Shown one piece after another: positions 21,757-23,453 of a DNA stretch of 23,453 nt. Under the pieces are notes generated by a model that worked only from the letters and a program-made list of their open reading frames with translations, did no database searches and was not told the DNA's origin. The translations under genes and the position numbers were made by a program. Source of the DNA: Plastoroseomonas sp036499545 (GTDB lineage: Bacteria > Pseudomonadota > Alphaproteobacteria > Acetobacterales > Acetobacteraceae). How positions within the stretch are numbered: position 1 is the first letter of the stretch; the number at the start of each line of letters is the position of its first letter. The stretch covers positions 1-23,453 of the forward strand of contig DASYDR010000111.1 in the NCBI GenBank assembly GCA_036499545.1, in the 5' to 3' direction.

Positions 21757-22842
21757 ATGCCGCGTGAAACCGCGCCGGCGCCGGAAACGGCGACACGGCC
21801 GCACCCGCCGGCGGTCCGCCTCGACGCTGTCTCGAAGCGGTTTCACGGCGCCGCGCAGCCGGCGCTGGACGGCGTGTCGCTCACCGTCGCGCCGGGCGAG
21901 GTGTTCGGTATCGTCGGCCGCTCCGGCGCCGGCAAATCCACGCTGATCCGCTGCGTGAACCTGCTGGAGCGTCCCGATGCCGGCAGCGTCGAGGTGGAAG
22001 GCGCCCTGCTGACCAGCCTCGACGAAGCCGGGCTGCGGGCCGCGCGGCGGCGCATCGGCATGGTGTTCCAGCACTTCAACCTGCTCTCCTCCCGCACCGT
22101 GGCGGAGAACATCGCCTTTCCGCTGGAGATCGCCGGGCTCGCCACCGCCGCGCGCCGCGCCCGGGTGGAAGCGCTGCTGCCGCTGGTGGGCCTCGCGGAG
22201 AAGCGGGACGCCTATCCGACGCAGCTTTCCGGCGGGCAGAAGCAGCGCGTCGGCATCGCCCGGGCGCTGGCTTCCGACCCCGGCCTGCTGCTCTGCGACG
22301 AAGCCACCTCCGCCCTCGACCCCGAGACCACGACCGAGATCCTGGCGCTGCTCGGCGACCTGCGCACGCGGCTGAACCTGACCATCCTGCTGATCACGCA
22401 TGAGATGGCGGTGGTGAAGGCGCTCTGCGACCGCGTCGCGGTGCTGGAGGCCGGGCGCGTCATCGAGCAGGGCCGGGTCTTCGATGTCTTCACCGCGCCC
22501 AAGGCCGCGGCCACGCGGCGCTTCGTGGCGGAAGTGATCGGCACCGCGGTGCCGGCGGCGACGCTCGGCGCCCTGCCGCCGGCCGGCCCAGACGAGATGC
22601 GCCGGCTGCTGCGCGTGCTGTTCACCGGCACCGCCGCGACGCGGGCGGTGGTGAGCGAGGCGAGCCGGCGCTTCGGCATCGATCTCAACATCGTCTCCGG
22701 CCGTATCGACGCCATCGGCCAATCGCCCTTCGGCATCCTGGCGCTGGCCGCCTATGGCGCGCCGGCGGCGGTCGAGGCCGCGATCGCCTGGATGCGCGGC
22801 CTCGGCCTCGGCGTCGAGGATCTCGTGGCGGAGGAGGCCTGA
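21757..22842 (+). CDS. metN: Methionine ABC importer ATP-binding subunit MetN
   Basis: A 361-residue ATPase of the MetNIQ methionine uptake system. Walker A GRSGAGKS (54-61), Q-loop VFQHFNLLSSRTV, signature LSGGQKQRVGIARAL, Walker B LLLCDEATSALDP and switch His in LLITHEM. FNLLSSRTVAENI is a MetN hallmark. Residues about 275-360 form the NIL domain (MRRLLRVLFTG... IDLNIVSGRIDAIGQSPFGILAL), which binds methionine and shuts the pump (trans-inhibition). ATG 21757 is preferred because GGAGGG lies at 21741-21746; ATG 21718 would add 13 residues with a poor ribosome site. It is two bases from metI. Confidence 0.96.
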   Translation: MPRETAPAPETATRPHPPAVRLDAVSKRFHGAAQPALDGVSLTVAPGEVFGIVGRSGAGKSTLIRCVNLLERPDAGSVEVEGALLTSLDEAGLRAARRRIGMVFQHFNLLSSRTVAENIAFPLEIAGLATAARRARVEALLPLVGLAEKRDAYPTQLSGGQKQRVGIARALASDPGLLLCDEATSALDPETTTEILALLGDLRTRLNLTILLITHEMAVVKALCDRVAVLEAGRVIEQGRVFDVFTAPKAAATRRFVAEVIGTAVPAATLGALPPAGPDEMRRLLRVLFTGTAATRAVVSEASRRFGIDLNIVSGRIDAIGQSPFGILALAAYGAPAAVEAAIAWMRGLGLGVEDLVAEEA

Positions 22843-22844
22843 CC

Positions 22845-23453
22845 ATGCTGCCCTGGCTCACCCCCAGCCTGCAGGACCTGCTGATCGAAGCCGCCTGGCA
22901 GACCGCGGCGATGGTCGGCGGCGCCACCGCCATAGCGCTGCTGGCCGGCCTGCCGATCGCGCTGCTGCTGCATGTCACGGCGGGCGACGGGCTCAGCCCC
23001 AGGCCATTGCTGAACCGGCCGCTCGCCCTCATCGTCAATGCGGTGCGTTCGACGCCCTTCATCATCCTGATGGTGGCGATCGTGCCCTTCACGCGGCTGG
23101 TCGCCGGCACCTCGATCGGCACCGGCGCGGCGATCGTGCCGCTGGCGCTGGCCGCCACCGCCTTCATCGCGCGCCTGTTCGAGAATGCGCTGCGCGAGGT
23201 GGATCGCGGCGTGATCGAAGCGGCCCGCGCCATGGGCGCCACGCGCACCCAGATCGTGCTGAAGGTGCTGGTGCCGGAAGCCATGCCGGGGCTGATCGCC
23301 GCGGTCACCGTCACCCTGGTCTCGCTGGTCGGCTATTCGGCCATGGCCGGCGCGGTCGGCGGCGGCGGGCTCGGCGACCTCGGCATCCGCTTCGGCTACC
23401 AGCGCTTCATGCCGGAGGTGATGGCGACCGTCGTCGTGTTGCTGATCCTCCTT
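22845..23453 (+). CDS. metI: Methionine ABC importer permease MetI (3' end outside window)
   Basis: The first 203 residues of an inner-membrane permease, about 90% of the usual ~220. The frame stays open to the end of the window. Hydrophobic helices are clear (AAMVGGATAIALLAGLPIALLL, ALIVNAVRSTPFIILMVAIV, IVPLALAATAFIARL), and the EAA loop EAARAMGATRTQIVLKVLVPEAMPG contacts MetN. VRSTPFIILMV and SLVGYSAMAGAVGGGGLGDLGIRFGYQRF are typical of MetI. The start is ATG 22845, two bases after the metN stop, with GGAGG at the end of metN. A metQ binding-protein gene would be expected downstream. Confidence 0.96.
   Translation, partial: MLPWLTPSLQDLLIEAAWQTAAMVGGATAIALLAGLPIALLLHVTAGDGLSPRPLLNRPLALIVNAVRSTPFIILMVAIVPFTRLVAGTSIGTGAAIVPLALAATAFIARLFENALREVDRGVIEAARAMGATRTQIVLKVLVPEAMPGLIAAVTVTLVSLVGYSAMAGAVGGGGLGDLGIRFGYQRFMPEVMATVVVLLILL

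Overview
The window is very GC-rich DNA with strong G/C bias at third codon positions. Gene content points to an alphaproteobacterium, most likely Rhodospirillales/Acetobacteraceae. The strongest clue is the left-hand order helicase (SUV3-like) - S4 RNA-binding protein - 7Fe ferredoxin fdxA - carD, which is an alphaproteobacterial neighbourhood. Family placement is inference, since no rRNA or marker search could be run. I found no tRNA, rRNA, CRISPR array, insertion sequence or phage gene; this looks like chromosome core plus metabolic operons.

Layout. (1) 1-4464, plus strand: the C-terminal part of the helicase, S4 protein, fdxA and a CarD-type RNA-polymerase regulator with a long Lys/Ala/Pro-rich tail, closed by a strong terminator. 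(2) 4591-5324: two small exported proteins (Rap1a/Tai-like and a glycine-zipper lipoprotein), then a shared terminator facing a minus-strand Bax-inhibitor-1 membrane protein (5403-6194). (3) 6378-10676, minus strand: a YbbA/YbbP-type ABC exporter with a beta-lactamase-fold hydrolase gene between ATPase and permease. It is divergent from a tesA-like GDSL esterase (10675-11385), which is followed by a 2H RNA phosphodiesterase.

(4) 12191-16841, plus strand: an apparent copper-handling operon of DUF2946 protein, TonB-dependent receptor, YcnI/DUF1775 protein, an unrecognised 114-aa exported protein, PCuAC copper chaperone and, overlapping its stop, a class III sirtuin. The receptor would bring substrate across the outer membrane and the small periplasmic proteins would hold and deliver copper, perhaps to cytochrome oxidase. 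(5) 16822-20833, minus strand: a tight cluster of zincin-like metallopeptidase, D-aminopeptidase-like S12 hydrolase, orphan peptide-binding protein and a four-helix membrane protein, suggesting handling of short or D-residue-containing peptides. (6) 20881-21168: pterin-4a-carbinolamine dehydratase. (7) 21184-23453: a possible small ORF, an AT-rich regulatory island with a perfect dyad over a promoter, then metN and the start of metI (methionine ABC importer), cut by the window end.

Most interesting points: the copper operon with its unknown member and coupled sirtuin, the tailed CarD, the hydrolase inside ybbAP, and the dyad-controlled long leader of metN. No clearly unprecedented system is proven by the sequence alone.
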